DNA from: Salinisphaera sp. UBA6602
GTDB lineage: Bacteria; Pseudomonadota; Gammaproteobacteria; Nevskiales; Salinisphaeraceae
Direction of reading: 5' to 3'
Assembly (NCBI GenBank): GCA_002433465.1
Contig: DJIE01000039.1
Coordinates: 1-16,362 of the forward strand
Length of the DNA: 16,362 bases
Notes under the pieces: generated by a model
The model's database searches: none
What the model was told of the DNA's origin: nothing
What the model saw: only the letters and a program-made list of their open reading frames with translations
Translations under genes and position numbers: made by a program
In this document: in pieces, positions 6,212-13,449 of the stretch
Position numbering within the stretch: position 1 is the stretch's first letter
Layout: each line of letters starts with the position of its first letter

Positions 6212-7441
6212 TTGGAAACCAGCCAAGTACTGCTCGTCTTCTTCGGTGGTCTCGTGCCCATGGCCGCCGTAGCGTTTGCCCTGGGGCGCCGCAAGGCGCT
6301 GATGTCGGATGCCTCCGGCAGTCGCATGCATTCGCTGCCATCCCAGTACGGCGTGTATGTCGCCACCTGGATGGCACTGCCCGCGCTGGCGATCGGCGTC
6401 GTGGCAGCCGCAGCGGCCCTGTTCGGGCTGCAGGTCCCGTCGGCGCCTTTCGTTCTCTCGTTCGCCTTGTTCGGCGCGGCGGTGGGGCTGATGCTGGCGA
6501 TGCGCAAGGTCGAACCCACGCTGCGCGCGCGCAACGCCATCGAGAAGTTCGTCTACTGGACCCTTTTTTCCGCCTCGCTGGTGTCGATTCTCACCACGTT
6601 CGGCATTATCATTTCGATTCTTTTCGAGGCGCTGAAGTTTTTCAGCCAGGTCAGCGTCTGGGAATTCGTGACCGGCACCAACTGGTCGCCCGTGGCGACG
6701 TTCCGCCCCGGGCAGGAAACGGCCGACTCCCAGTTCGGCTCCGTGCCGCTGTTTGCCGGCACCTTCATGATCACCCTGGTAGCCATGTCGGTGGCGATCC
6801 CGGTCGGGCTGCTGTCGGCCATCTACATGTCCGAATACGCCAGCTATCGGGTTCGCACCTTGGCCAAGCCGGTGCTGGAAATCCTGGCCGGCATCCCGAC
6901 GGTGGTTTACGGCTTCTTCGCCGCGATTACGGTCAGCCCGCTGGTGGTTGAAGTAGCCGATTTCTTCGGTCTGCACGCGTCGTATACCAACGCGCTCGCG
7001 CCCGGGATGGTCATGGGCATCATGATCATTCCCTTTATTTCCTCGCTGTCGGACGATGTGATCAATTCCATCCCCAACAGTCTGCGCGAAGGCGCCTATG
7101 CGCTCGGCTCCACCAAGTCCGAGACGATCAAGCAGATCATTCTGCCTGCGGCGTTCCCCGGCATCATGGCCGCGTCGCTGCTGGGTATATCCCGCGCGCT
7201 CGGCGAAACCATGATCGTGGTCATGGCAGCCGGGCTGCGCCCGAACCTGACCTGGAACCCGCTCGAAGATATGACCACGGTGACGGTGCGTATCGTCGAT
7301 GCGCTCACCGGCGATCAGGCCTTCGACAGCCCCGAAACCCTGGCCGCGTTCGCGCTGGGCCTGGTGCTGTTCGTGGTCACTCTGACGCTGAACCTGGTCT
7401 CCATCATCATCATTCGCAAGTTCCGCCAGTCCTACGAATAG
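6212..7441 (+). CDS. pstC: Phosphate ABC transporter permease PstC
   Basis: This is one of the two inner-membrane subunits forming the phosphate channel. The 409-residue protein is longer than the roughly 320-residue E. coli PstC because of an extra N-terminal hydrophobic region (about residues 5-97), a type I associate with the Pfam family DUF3708. The transporter core follows, with helices from about 117 and the ABC-permease EAA loop EGAYALGSTKSETIKQIILP (293-312). I accept the TTG start at 6212. AGGA (6201-6204) lies 7 nt upstream, and the next in-frame ATG (6260) would delete most of the first hydrophobic helix, including LLVFFGGLVP. The start resembles the opening of alphaproteobacterial PstC proteins, whose first helix ends in AVAF.LGRR. 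It follows pstS after the hairpin and precedes pstA by 19 bp. Confidence 0.93.
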   Translation: METSQVLLVFFGGLVPMAAVAFALGRRKALMSDASGSRMHSLPSQYGVYVATWMALPALAIGVVAAAAALFGLQVPSAPFVLSFALFGAAVGLMLAMRKVEPTLRARNAIEKFVYWTLFSASLVSILTTFGIIISILFEALKFFSQVSVWEFVTGTNWSPVATFRPGQETADSQFGSVPLFAGTFMITLVAMSVAIPVGLLSAIYMSEYASYRVRTLAKPVLEILAGIPTVVYGFFAAITVSPLVVEVADFFGLHASYTNALAPGMVMGIMIIPFISSLSDDVINSIPNSLREGAYALGSTKSETIKQIILPAAFPGIMAASLLGISRALGETMIVVMAAGLRPNLTWNPLEDMTTVTVRIVDALTGDQAFDSPETLAAFALGLVLFVVTLTLNLVSIIIIRKFRQSYE

Positions 7442-7460
7442 CGCTAAAGGGCATTCGATT

Positions 7461-8630
7461 ATGAGTCAAGGCATCACGCTGGCGCCTTCCCGCCAGCTCA
7501 AGAAACGCTACCGTGCGGAAAAACGCTTCAAGGCCTATTGCATCGCCGCGCTGCTGCTGGCCCTGGCGTTTCTCGTGGTGTTTTTCTCCGACATGATCCG
7601 ACAGGGGTATTCGGCGTTCGTGCAGACCGAAATCAAGGTCGACGTCACGTACAACGAAGATACGGTCAAGTTCACCAACGAATCGGTCACGGAAGACGTC
7701 TCGCCGCTGATTTCGCGGGCCTTCTATCGCACCATTCCGCGCCAGGTCGAGGCCAATCCCGACCTGATGAATACCACCCAGACGCGCTGGCTGACGGCGA
7801 CCGCGCACGTGGATCAGTACCGTAAGGGATATAGCGATCGGCTTGATCCCGAGCTCAAGGCCACGCTCGATCGACTCGAGTCGGAAGGGCGGGTCAGCTA
7901 TGGCTTCAACAGCGGCCTGTTCTTTTCCGGCGATTCGAAGATCCCGTCCAATGCGGGTCTGTGGTCGGCGTTCGTCGGATCGTTCTATGTGATGATCGTG
8001 GTGCTGGTGGTGAGTTTCCCGATCGGGGTGGCGACCGCGATATATCTGGAGGAGTTCGCGCCGGACAACCGCTTCACGCAGGGCATCGAGATCAATATCA
8101 ACAATCTCGCCGCCGTGCCGTCCATTCTGTTCGGTCTGCTCGGCCTTGCCATATTCATCAACTTCTTTGGCGTGCCGCGTTCCTCGGCGCTGGCGGGTGG
8201 CCTGACGCTGTCGTTGATGACGCTGCCCGTAATCATCATCAGCACCCGTGCGGCGCTCAAGGCGGTGCCGCAGAATATTCGCCAGGGCGCGCAGGCAGTT
8301 GGCGCGTCCCGCTGGCAGGCGATTCGGGACCACGTGTTGCCGCTGTCGCTGCCCGGCATTCTCACCGGCACCATCATCGGTATAGCCCAGGCCATCGGCG
8401 AGACGGCGCCGCTGCTGCTGATCGGCATGATTGCCTACATTCCGGATGCGCCGACCAGCATGACAGAGGCGGCCACGGTGCTGCCTGCTCAGATCTATAC
8501 CTGGTCGGGTATGCCGGAAGGCGCCTACGTGAGCCTGACCGCGGCCGGCATTCTGGTGCTGCTGACTCTTTTGATCACCCTCAATGCCACGGCGGTTATT
8601 CTGCGCAACCGTTTTGAGCGTCGCTGGTAG
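7461..8630 (+). CDS. pstA: Phosphate ABC transporter permease PstA
   Basis: This is the second channel subunit, pairing with PstC in the inner membrane. At 389 residues it is about 100 longer than E. coli PstA. After a first membrane helix (about 25-43) comes a roughly 110-residue largely polar domain (about 50-160), probably periplasmic, of the type called DUF3333. The core then has helices from about 168, the conserved NNLAAVPSILFGLLGLA (214-230), the EAA loop QGAQAVGASRWQAIRDHVLP (275-294) and AQAIGETAPLLL (309-320). AAAGG (7446-7450) serves as a distant ribosome site before the ATG. The additional domain may contact PstS or the matching extension of PstC; that is inference from both genes carrying extensions. 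Confidence 0.94.
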   Translation: MSQGITLAPSRQLKKRYRAEKRFKAYCIAALLLALAFLVVFFSDMIRQGYSAFVQTEIKVDVTYNEDTVKFTNESVTEDVSPLISRAFYRTIPRQVEANPDLMNTTQTRWLTATAHVDQYRKGYSDRLDPELKATLDRLESEGRVSYGFNSGLFFSGDSKIPSNAGLWSAFVGSFYVMIVVLVVSFPIGVATAIYLEEFAPDNRFTQGIEININNLAAVPSILFGLLGLAIFINFFGVPRSSALAGGLTLSLMTLPVIIISTRAALKAVPQNIRQGAQAVGASRWQAIRDHVLPLSLPGILTGTIIGIAQAIGETAPLLLIGMIAYIPDAPTSMTEAATVLPAQIYTWSGMPEGAYVSLTAAGILVLLTLLITLNATAVILRNRFERRW

Positions 8631-8687
8631 GCATGAGCGGTACTAACAAATTGAAATATTTTCCCTTTTCCCGGGCGGAGATTTAGG

Positions 8688-9521
8688 ATGCGTACACGAG
8701 ATTTGACCGGCGACAACACCCAGGTGGTGAACGTGCCGACCACGGAGCGCCCGCGCGTGAATCAGAACATGAAGATGAAGGTGCACGACCTCGAGGTCTG
8801 GTACGGCGAGAAACAGGCGCTGCACGGTGTTTCCATGGACGTGGTCGAGAACGAGGTCACGGCCCTGATCGGGCCGTCCGGCTGCGGCAAGTCGACGTTC
8901 CTGCGCTGTCTCAACCGGATGAACGACCTGATTCCGGACGTGCGCATCAAGGGCGAGGTGGAGTTCGAGAACCAGAACATCTATGCCCCCGAGGTCGACG
9001 TTGTCGAACTGCGCTCGCATATCGGCATGGTTTTCCAGAAGCCTAATCCGTTTCCGAAGAGCATCTACGATAATATTGCCTACGCGCCCAAGATCCTGGG
9101 CCAGGTGCGCAAGCGCACGGATATGGAAGACCTGGTGGAGCATTCGCTCAAGCGTGCTGGCCTGTGGGAAGAGGTCAAGGATCGTCTGCAGATGCCGGGC
9201 CTGTCGTTGTCGGGTGGTCAGCAGCAGCGTCTATGTATTGCCCGCGCAATCGCGGTGAGCCCGTCCGTGTTGCTCATGGACGAGCCGTGTTCCGCGCTCG
9301 ATCCGGTGGCGACCGCGACGGTCGAGCAGCTCATTGACGAGCTCAAAGAGAACTACACCATCGTAATCGTCACCCACAACCTGCAGCAGGCCGCTCGAGT
9401 GGCCGGCTATACGGCGTTTTTCCATTTGGGCAATATTGTCGAATATTCGGATACGGACTCACTGTTCACGCATCCGCGCGAAAAGAAGACCGAAGACTAC
9501 ATTACCGGCCGATACGGCTGA
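8688..9521 (+). CDS. pstB: Phosphate ABC transporter ATPase PstB
   Basis: This is the cytoplasmic ATPase that powers phosphate uptake and takes part in Pho signalling with PhoU. The 277-residue sequence has a Walker [10 protein letters not shown] (62-70), Q-loop Gln117 in [17 protein letters not shown], signature LSGGQQQR (174-181), Walker B LLMDEP (195-200) with SALDP after it, and the H-loop His230 in IVTHN. The KPNPFP segment is characteristic of PstB among ABC ATPases. An N-terminal extension of about 28 residues precedes the usual start; an internal ATG at 8769 (MKMKVHD) could also serve, but GGAG (8677-8680), 7 nt before 8688, supports the longer form. It lies 57 bp after pstA. Confidence 0.97.
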   Translation: MRTRDLTGDNTQVVNVPTTERPRVNQNMKMKVHDLEVWYGEKQALHGVSMDVVENEVTALIGPSGCGKSTFLRCLNRMNDLIPDVRIKGEVEFENQNIYAPEVDVVELRSHIGMVFQKPNPFPKSIYDNIAYAPKILGQVRKRTDMEDLVEHSLKRAGLWEEVKDRLQMPGLSLSGGQQQRLCIARAIAVSPSVLLMDEPCSALDPVATATVEQLIDELKENYTIVIVTHNLQQAARVAGYTAFFHLGNIVEYSDTDSLFTHPREKKTEDYITGRYG

Positions 9522-9528
9522 TCGGCCG
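9506..9528 (+). repeat. Hairpin across the pstB stop codon
   Basis: CGGCCGAT (9506-9513) and ATCGGCCG (9521-9528) make a perfect 8-bp stem with a 7-nt loop. The pstB TGA (9519-9521) is inside it. The phoU ribosome site (AGGAG, 9534-9538) lies just outside the stem. It might tune phoU translation or mark an RNA-processing site; no T run follows. Confidence 0.45.
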
Positions 9529-9544
9529 CTGGGAGGAGAGTGCC

Positions 9545-10282
9545 ATGGATAAAGTCGGGCTGGAAAAACATACGTCCAAGCAGTTCGATGCCGACCTGGA
9601 GGATGTGCGTGAACTCGTTCTTTCGATGGGCGGCCTGGTCGAGCAGCAAATAGCTGACGCCGTACGCGCGCTGATTACCGGCGAAGGCACGCTTGGTGAA
9701 GACGTCGTGCAGGGCGACTCGCAGGTCAACCGCATGGAAGTCGAGATCGACGAGGAATGTACCCGCATTCTGGCCCGACGCGCCCCCCAGGCCGGGGATC
9801 TGCGTCTGATCATCGCGGTGGCCAAGACCATCACGGACCTCGAGCGCATCGGCGACGAAGCCGAGAAGATCGGACGCATGGCAACCCATTTGGCCAGTTA
9901 CGACCGGCCAAAAAGCGCGTTCCGCCAGATCGAGACGCTCGGTCGGCATGTGCGCGAGATGCTGCGCGATGCCCTGGACGCCTTTGCCCGTCTCGATTCG
10001 GAGGCGGCGCTGCGTGTGGCCCAGCAGGACGCCGAAGTCGACCGCGAGTACGAAGGCATCGTGCGCCAGTGCATTACCTACATGATGGAAGACCCGCGCA
10101 CCATCCGCCATATGCTGGACGTGCTGTGGGCAGTCAAGGCGCTGGAGCGTATCGGGGACCATTCCACCAATATTGGCGAATACGTCGTGTACTTCGTGGA
10201 AGGCAAGGACGTACGCCATATCGGCCTCGAAGCGATGGAAAAAGAGATCATCGAGGGCGCGGCACGCCGACGCGGCGGCTGA
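9545..10282 (+). CDS. phoU: Phosphate signalling protein PhoU
   Basis: PhoU is a cytoplasmic helical-bundle protein that couples the state of the Pst transporter to PhoR and shuts off the Pho response when phosphate is ample. The 245-residue length is normal. Its two homologous three-helix halves each show the metal-binding signature: DLERIGDEAEKI (98-109) and ALERIGDHSTNI (199-210). The opening KHTSKQFDADLEDVRELVLSM is typical of the family. AGGAG (9534-9538) lies 6 nt before the ATG. It is the last gene of the pst operon, starting 23 bp after pstB. Nothing unusual is seen. Confidence 0.97.
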   Translation: MDKVGLEKHTSKQFDADLEDVRELVLSMGGLVEQQIADAVRALITGEGTLGEDVVQGDSQVNRMEVEIDEECTRILARRAPQAGDLRLIIAVAKTITDLERIGDEAEKIGRMATHLASYDRPKSAFRQIETLGRHVREMLRDALDAFARLDSEAALRVAQQDAEVDREYEGIVRQCITYMMEDPRTIRHMLDVLWAVKALERIGDHSTNIGEYVVYFVEGKDVRHIGLEAMEKEIIEGAARRRGG

Positions 10283-10298
10283 GCGCGCTACGCGCGCT
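10282..10298 (+). repeat. Small GC hairpin directly after phoU
   Basis: AGCGCGC (10282-10288) and GCGCGCT (10292-10298) form a 7-bp stem with a 3-nt loop beginning at the last base of the phoU stop codon. Only three T residues follow, so it is at best a weak terminator for the pst-phoU transcript. Confidence 0.4.
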
Positions 10299-10345
10299 GG
10301 TTTGGCCAGTACCGGGGTGCGGCGCACAAAACTCGCGTCGTGCTT

Positions 10346-10354
10346 TGGTACTAT
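10346..10354 (+). promoter_or_regulatory. Candidate extended -10 promoter for mrcB
   Basis: TGGTACTAT fits the extended -10 pattern TGnTATAAT with two mismatches in the hexamer. No good -35 is present, which extended -10 promoters can tolerate. Transcription would begin near 10361 and reach the mrcB TTG start after about 25 nt. It would separate mrcB expression from the Pho operon. Confidence 0.35.
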
Positions 10355-10384
10355 CAGCGTCCCTGACTGGCGCGGATAGCGGAA

Positions 10385-12814
10385 TTGGCCCAGAAAAAAC
10401 GACCCACTCGATCAACACCGAAGCGCAAGGCGCGTACCCCGTCGCGGGCTAAAGCCAAGCGCGGCTTCTTTCGGCGTCTGCTGCCGTATGTGTTCCTGCT
10501 GGGCTGCATCGGCGCTGCGCTGCTGGCGGGGTATATGGTGTATCTGGACGGCGCGGTGCGCGCGCAGTTCGAGGGCACGCGCTGGACGTTGCCGGCCAAG
10601 GTCTACGCCAGCCCGCTCGAACTCTATAGCGGCTTGGATCTTACCCGCAGCGAAATCGTGTCTCGGCTCGACCGCCAGGGCTATCGGGCCAGTTCGAGCC
10701 TGTCGCGCTCGGGTACGTATCGCAGCAGTGCGGGCCAGCTCGATATCCATACCCGTGCCTTCCATTTCTGGGATGGCAAGCAGGCAGCCCGAGAGATCCG
10801 GCTGAGCTTCAACAGTAGTGGGGTCAGTTCCCTGAGCGCGCTGGACAAATCCGGCGACCCGGCCTTGGTTCGGCTCGACCCGCTGATGATCGGCAGCATC
10901 TATCCGAAGCAGGGCGAAGACCGGATTCTGGTCAAGCTCGGCGAGGTGCCGCCAATGCTGCCGGCCGGTCTGATTACGGTTGAAGACCGCGATTTCATGA
11001 ACCACTGGGGCGTGTCTCCGAAATCGATCCTACGCGCCGCGGTTGCCAACATGCGCGCCGGCGGGGTGGTTCAGGGTGGGTCCACGATTACCCAGCAGCT
11101 GGTCAAGAACTTCTATCTGAACAATCAGCAGACGCTCGTGCGCAAGGCCAAGGAAGCGCTGATGGCGATCCTGCTGGATGCGCACTATTCCAAGCCGGAG
11201 ATTCTCGAGGCCTATCTCAACGAGGTATATCTCGGCCAGGATGGCGGGCGTGCGATCCACGGCTTTGGCCTGGCCAGCTACTTTTATTTCCAGAAGCCGC
11301 TGGAAGAGTTGCAGCCGCAGGAAATCGCACTGCTCGTGGCCATGGTCAAGGGCCCGAGCTACTACGACCCGCGCCGCAACCCCGAGCGTGCGCTGCGCCG
11401 CCGCAACCTGGTGTTGGACATGTTCCACAGCGCGGGTTTCCTGGAAGAGGAGAGCTGGCGCGAAGCCAAGAAAGCGGATCTGGGCGTGACCGCGCGTACG
11501 GTACGTAGTACCAGCCAGTACCCGGCCTTCATTGACCTGGTGCGTCGTCAGCTGTTGGGCCAGTACAAGGACGCCGACCTGACCGAGGAAGGGCTGCGTA
11601 TCTTCACCACGCTCGATCCGGCGGTTCAGGCGGCTGCCGAGCAGCGCGTCTCGGACGGGCTGGACAAGGTCGAGGCCGCACGCGGTATTGCGCGCGACAG
11701 CCTGCAGGCCTCGGCGGTGGTCACCAGCGTCGAAGGCGGGCGTGTACTCGCACTCGTCGGCGGCCGCGACGCCGGCTTTGCCGGCTTCAACCGGGCACTC
11801 GACGCACGCCGGCCGATCGGGTCGCTGATGAAGCCCGTGGTCTATCTCACCGCGCTGGCCGAGCCCTCGAAATACAACGTGCTTACGCCGCTGGACGACG
11901 GCCCGCTCGCGGTCAAGCTGGCCAACGGTGATACCTGGCGGCCGAACAACTATTCGATGCGTTCGCATGGCAGCGAAGTGCCGCTGCACTATGCGCTCAC
12001 CCACAGCTATAACCTGTCGACGGCGCGCCTGGCCCTCGATGTGGGCATTCCCAACGTCATCGATACGCTCAAGAAGCTCGGCTACAACGGCGATCCGCTG
12101 TCGGTGCCGTCGCTGGCCCTCGGTGCCGTGGACATGGCGCCCATGCAGGTCGCCCAGATCTACAATACGCTCGCCGCCGGTGGCTACTACACGCCGCTGC
12201 TGGCCATTCGTGATGTCACGACCCGAGAGGGCGAGCCGCTGTCGCGTTATCCGCTCAAGATCCGGCGTGCCGTGGATGAATCGCCGGTCTATATCACCAA
12301 CTGGATTCTGCAACGCGTGGCGCGCTACGGCACCGGCGCTTCGATGTACAAAACGCTCGACCGCTCGATTAACGTGGCCGGCAAGACCGGTACCACCGAC
12401 GATCTGCGCGACAGCTGGTTCGCGGGTTTCTCGGCCAACCGGTTGGCTGTGGTCTGGGTCGGCCGCGACGACAACAAGCCGGCCCAGCTCACCGGGGCGA
12501 CCGGCGCCCTCCAGCTGTGGGCCGGTATCATGGCCGATATCGACCCGCGCGGTCTGATGAACGTGCCGCCCGAGGACGTGGTGGAAATCCCGCTGCGTAT
12601 GCGCTTCGACCCCAATGGCACGGCGGGCAACGACTACGGCGGCTGTAGCAACACCACGCCAGTGCCTTTCGTGCGCGGCGAGGTGCCGGACGGGCTTTCC
12701 GACTGTGATAGCGATATCATGCGCGAAAACCGCTATCGCCGCGAACAGCCGCGTCAGCAGGAACAACAGCAGGAACAGGACGAAGGCAACTGGCTGCAGC
12801 GCTTGTTCGGTTGA
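10385..12814 (+). CDS. mrcB: Penicillin-binding protein 1B (bifunctional peptidoglycan synthase)
   Basis: This class A PBP polymerises glycan strands and cross-links peptides in the periplasm. The 809-residue protein has a basic cytoplasmic tail (1-31), one membrane anchor (about 32-53), and a UB2H-like region (about 70-160, with KVYASPLELY) that distinguishes PBP1b from PBP1a. The GT51 glycosyltransferase follows, with catalytic Glu200 in TVEDRDFMNHWG, QGGSTITQQLVKN (230-242) and RKAKEALMA (253-261). The transpeptidase has Ser480 in SLMK, SYN (541-543) and KTGT (667-670). A Gln/Glu-rich tail (786-800) ends the protein. I accept the TTG start at 10385 because it gives a normal PBP1b N-terminus, but the ribosome site is poor. 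The TPR lipoprotein 92 bp downstream is a likely activator, which strengthens the PBP1b call. Confidence 0.95.
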   Translation: MAQKKRPTRSTPKRKARTPSRAKAKRGFFRRLLPYVFLLGCIGAALLAGYMVYLDGAVRAQFEGTRWTLPAKVYASPLELYSGLDLTRSEIVSRLDRQGYRASSSLSRSGTYRSSAGQLDIHTRAFHFWDGKQAAREIRLSFNSSGVSSLSALDKSGDPALVRLDPLMIGSIYPKQGEDRILVKLGEVPPMLPAGLITVEDRDFMNHWGVSPKSILRAAVANMRAGGVVQGGSTITQQLVKNFYLNNQQTLVRKAKEALMAILLDAHYSKPEILEAYLNEVYLGQDGGRAIHGFGLASYFYFQKPLEELQPQEIALLVAMVKGPSYYDPRRNPERALRRRNLVLDMFHSAGFLEEESWREAKKADLGVTARTVRSTSQYPAFIDLVRRQLLGQYKDADLTEEGLRIFTTLDPAVQAAAEQRVSDGLDKVEAARGIARDSLQASAVVTSVEGGRVLALVGGRDAGFAGFNRALDARRPIGSLMKPVVYLTALAEPSKYNVLTPLDDGPLAVKLANGDTWRPNNYSMRSHGSEVPLHYALTHSYNLSTARLALDVGIPNVIDTLKKLGYNGDPLSVPSLALGAVDMAPMQVAQIYNTLAAGGYYTPLLAIRDVTTREGEPLSRYPLKIRRAVDESPVYITNWILQRVARYGTGASMYKTLDRSINVAGKTGTTDDLRDSWFAGFSANRLAVVWVGRDDNKPAQLTGATGALQLWAGIMADIDPRGLMNVPPEDVVEIPLRMRFDPNGTAGNDYGGCSNTTPVPFVRGEVPDGLSDCDSDIMRENRYRREQPRQQEQQQEQDEGNWLQRLFG

Positions 12815-12906
12815 TCGAAGCGAGCGATCGGGCCAGGGGGTTCGATGCCGCTGTCGACCGTGCGCTCGCGCAAGCCGCGCGGCCACGCAACGAGAGGTTT
12901 GGGAGC

Positions 12907-13449
12907 ATGCAACGAATCGCAGTAGTGGCGCTGACCATCGCGCTGGCCGGCTGTGCCACCACCCAGCGCACCAGCTTTCCGCCGCCGGAAGGCCCGGCTT
13001 CGCCCACGGTGCCGTCGCCACAGCCTGGTGAGGAACAGCCGCGCCCGCCGCAGCGGCCGAGCAAGCCCGAGGTGATGCCGCCGCGCAGCGCCCAGGAGGC
13101 CAGCAGTCCGGCCGTACTGTCGCTGCTGGGACGGGCCGATACGCTGGCCCGCAACGGCAATATGGATATGGCCGCCGCCACGCTGGAACGCGCGCTCGAT
13201 CTCGAACCGCGCAACGCATTCGTTTATCAGCGTCTGGCGGCGGTCAAACTCGCGCAGGGGCAGGGCGGTCAGGCCGAAGCCATGGCACGCAAATCCAACA
13301 GCGTGGCGGGCGATAATCCGTTCGTACGCGCCGATAACTGGCGCCTGATCGCCGAAGCGCGCCGCGCCGACGGCGATCGCGGCGGTGCCGACGAGGCCAT
13401 GCAGCGCGCCAGCAGCTATCGCAGCGCCAGCCAGCAGTTCATGCGATGA
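12907..13449 (+). CDS. LpoP-like TPR lipoprotein, candidate PBP1b activator
   Basis: This is a 180-residue lipoprotein with lipobox LAGC (Cys16; Ala at +2 favours the outer membrane), a Pro-rich linker (about 24-60) that could span the periplasm, and a helical C-terminal part (about 66-172). The latter contains a TPR unit around MDMAAATLERALDLEPRNAFVYQRLAAVKLAQG and probably a second, degenerate one. I choose the ATG at 12907 because GAGAGG (12892-12897) precedes it by 9 nt and the lipoprotein signal begins there; the same frame opens further upstream, at a TTG at 12811, but that start would bury the signal. In Pseudomonas, LpoP is a TPR lipoprotein that activates PBP1b. The fold and the position right after mrcB fit that role, but I have not compared sequences. 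Its stop overlaps the yoaA start by four bases. Confidence 0.8.
   Translation: MQRIAVVALTIALAGCATTQRTSFPPPEGPASPTVPSPQPGEEQPRPPQRPSKPEVMPPRSAQEASSPAVLSLLGRADTLARNGNMDMAAATLERALDLEPRNAFVYQRLAAVKLAQGQGGQAEAMARKSNSVAGDNPFVRADNWRLIAEARRADGDRGGADEAMQRASSYRSASQQFMR

Noticed and set aside
12811..12906. A TTG start at 12811 for the TPR lipoprotein
   Set aside because: It overlaps the mrcB stop and adds 32 residues before a canonical lipoprotein signal; the ATG at 12907 has a ribosome site. The gap 12815-12906 otherwise holds only a weak inverted repeat near the mrcB stop.
11030..13219. A 729-codon reverse-strand open frame opposite mrcB and the lipoprotein
   Set aside because: The forward strand encodes a complete PBP1b with all catalytic motifs; the reverse translation has no recognisable domain.
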